64,000 nt of DNA from a bacterium. Lineage in GTDB: Bacteria > UBA8248. Below, in pieces: positions 63,259 through 64,000 of the stretch (position 1 is the first letter of the stretch; every line of letters starts with the position of its first letter). A program made the position numbers and the translations under genes. Location of the stretch: positions 319,309 through 383,308 of the forward strand of contig JAJEJD010000012.1 in NCBI GenBank assembly GCA_022828125.1, given 5' to 3'. The notes beneath the pieces are model-generated. The model was not told the origin of the DNA. It worked only from the letters and a program-made list of their open reading frames with translations, and made no database searches.

Positions 63259-64000
63259 ATGCGAAGACTCATGATCGTGATACTGGCCCTGTTCACGCTG
63301 TTTATCCTCATCGCGCAAGTAAGGGCGAGCCAGCGGGTGGCGCTGGTGATCGGCAACGCGAAATACAAGCACGCGCCCGCGCTCGCGAATCCCCTGAACG
63401 ACGCGGGCGACATCGGCGCCGCGCTGGATCGCCTGGGATTCAAAGTCACCAGGCTCGATAACGCGGACCAATTCGGGATGATCCGGGGGCTCAAGGCGTT
63501 CACGCGGGCGGCGTCTACGGCGGAGGTCGCGCTCGTCTTCTACGCCGGCCATGGCATCGAGGTGGACAAGAGAAACTTCCTGATCCCGGTGGACGCGCGT
63601 CTTGAGAGCGACCGGGAGGTGGAGTTCGAGACGGTACCGCTGGATCTGGTATCGCGCGCCGTGGAAGGCGCCTCGGGCTTGGGCCTGGTGATCCTCGACG
63701 CCTGTCGGGACAACCCGTTCGCGGCGGCGATGAAGCGCTCGGGAGCGAAGCGCTCGATAGGACGCGGTCTCGCGCGCGTGGAGCCCTCCGGCGAGACGCT
63801 CGTGGCCTATGCCGCGAAAGGGGGGTCGGTGGCGGCGGACGGCAGAGGCCGCAACAGCCCCTACACGAAGGCCTTGCTCGCCCACTTGGAGGAGCCCGGC
63901 CTCGAAGTCGGGCTGATGTTCAGAAAGGTGCGCGATTCGGTGCTCAAGAAGACGAACGGCCGGCAGGAGCCTTTCGTCTACGGCTCGCTCTCGAGCAAGG
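63259..64000 (+). CDS. Caspase-like protein, second tandem copy (cut by window end)
   Basis: The first 247 codons are present. After a new signal-peptide start (MRRLMIVILALFTLFILIAQ), it repeats the caspase domain of the previous gene, with the same AGHGIEVDKRN and LDACRDNP motifs. About 200 bases after the signal peptide differ at a single position, while later parts have diverged at the synonymous level. AAAGGAG lies 8 bases before the ATG at 63259. Whether it keeps the MORN end cannot be seen. Confidence 0.92.
   Translation, partial: MRRLMIVILALFTLFILIAQVRASQRVALVIGNAKYKHAPALANPLNDAGDIGAALDRLGFKVTRLDNADQFGMIRGLKAFTRAASTAEVALVFYAGHGIEVDKRNFLIPVDARLESDREVEFETVPLDLVSRAVEGASGLGLVILDACRDNPFAAAMKRSGAKRSIGRGLARVEPSGETLVAYAAKGGSVAADGRGRNSPYTKALLAHLEEPGLEVGLMFRKVRDSVLKKTNGRQEPFVYGSLSSK

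Noticed and set aside
1-64000. CRISPR array
   Set aside because: No regularly spaced identical direct repeats with unique spacers are visible; the repeats seen are palindromes or flanking pairs.
1-64000. tRNA or rRNA genes
   Set aside because: No complete cloverleaf and no rRNA-like conserved segments were recognised; only one weak T-arm-like fragment was noted at 11.85 kb.

Overview
The window is a mosaic. High-GC, densely packed sequence at both ends (about 1-9 kb and 59-64 kb) looks like the chromosome of a Gram-negative bacterium, with signal peptides, an OmpA-type protein and caspase-like periplasmic proteins. The middle (about 9.2-58.7 kb) looks like a large integrative island. The ParB / strawberry-notch helicase / Toprim primase / SSB block is a gene set I associate with alphaproteobacterial plasmids and ICEs, so a proteobacterial and perhaps alphaproteobacterial host is my inference. 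No rRNA, complete tRNA or core marker fixes the taxonomy.

Layout. (1) 1-9.2 kb: the 5' end of a YchF-like GTPase, two membrane-anchored TPR proteins, a small secreted Cys-rich protein, a DUF3604 protein with a class I amidotransferase-like hydrolase, an MFS transporter, and families of G/C-run inverted repeats. (2) 9.26-11.64 kb: two tandem tyrosine recombinases, the probable left end of the island. (3) 12.2-22.4 kb: a lower-GC defence block with a Gabija pair (gajA, gajB), a PD-(D/E)XK-like orphan, an AIPR protein fused to a cold-shock domain, a uracil-DNA-glycosylase-like protein, a decayed IS3-family transposase, and a TIR protein between diverged direct repeats. (4) 22.95-37.94 kb: a GC-rich, all-plus-strand maintenance module with a ParB-like protein, a GHKL ATPase, DUF2958, a methyltransferase-strawberry-notch helicase of 1477 aa, a Toprim primase, small Cys-rich and short proteins, SSB, DUF4326 and DUF2493, plus a hairpin-rich non-coding stretch near 36.1-36.5 kb. 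(5) 38.3-58.5 kb: a second lower-GC defence block. It holds a ribbon-helix-helix-like regulator with palindromes upstream, an unnamed five-gene minus-strand operon (PAPS-reductase-like, DUF262-HNH, GHKL ATPase, two unknowns), DUF2188, a type III CBASS operon (TRIP13-like ATPase, two accessory proteins, CD-NTase, SAVED-nuclease), an AlbA_2/HATPase regulator, DUF4238, and a 1372-aa protein with a HigA-like HTH and a nuclease-like motif. (6) 59.26-64 kb: a papain-like protease, an OmpA protein and two tandem caspase-like proteins, the last cut by the window end.

How it works together. Two defence blocks flank a replication and establishment module, and integrases sit at one end. Gabija, CBASS, TIR and AIPR are established anti-phage types. 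The strongest candidates for something undescribed are the five-gene PAPS-reductase/DUF262/GHKL operon at 39.1-45.9 kb, the 1372-aa HTH-nuclease-like protein at 54.4-58.5 kb, and the AIPR-cold-shock fusion at 16.4-18.4 kb. No relaxase, coupling protein or type IV secretion genes are visible, so any transfer machinery lies elsewhere or is borrowed.
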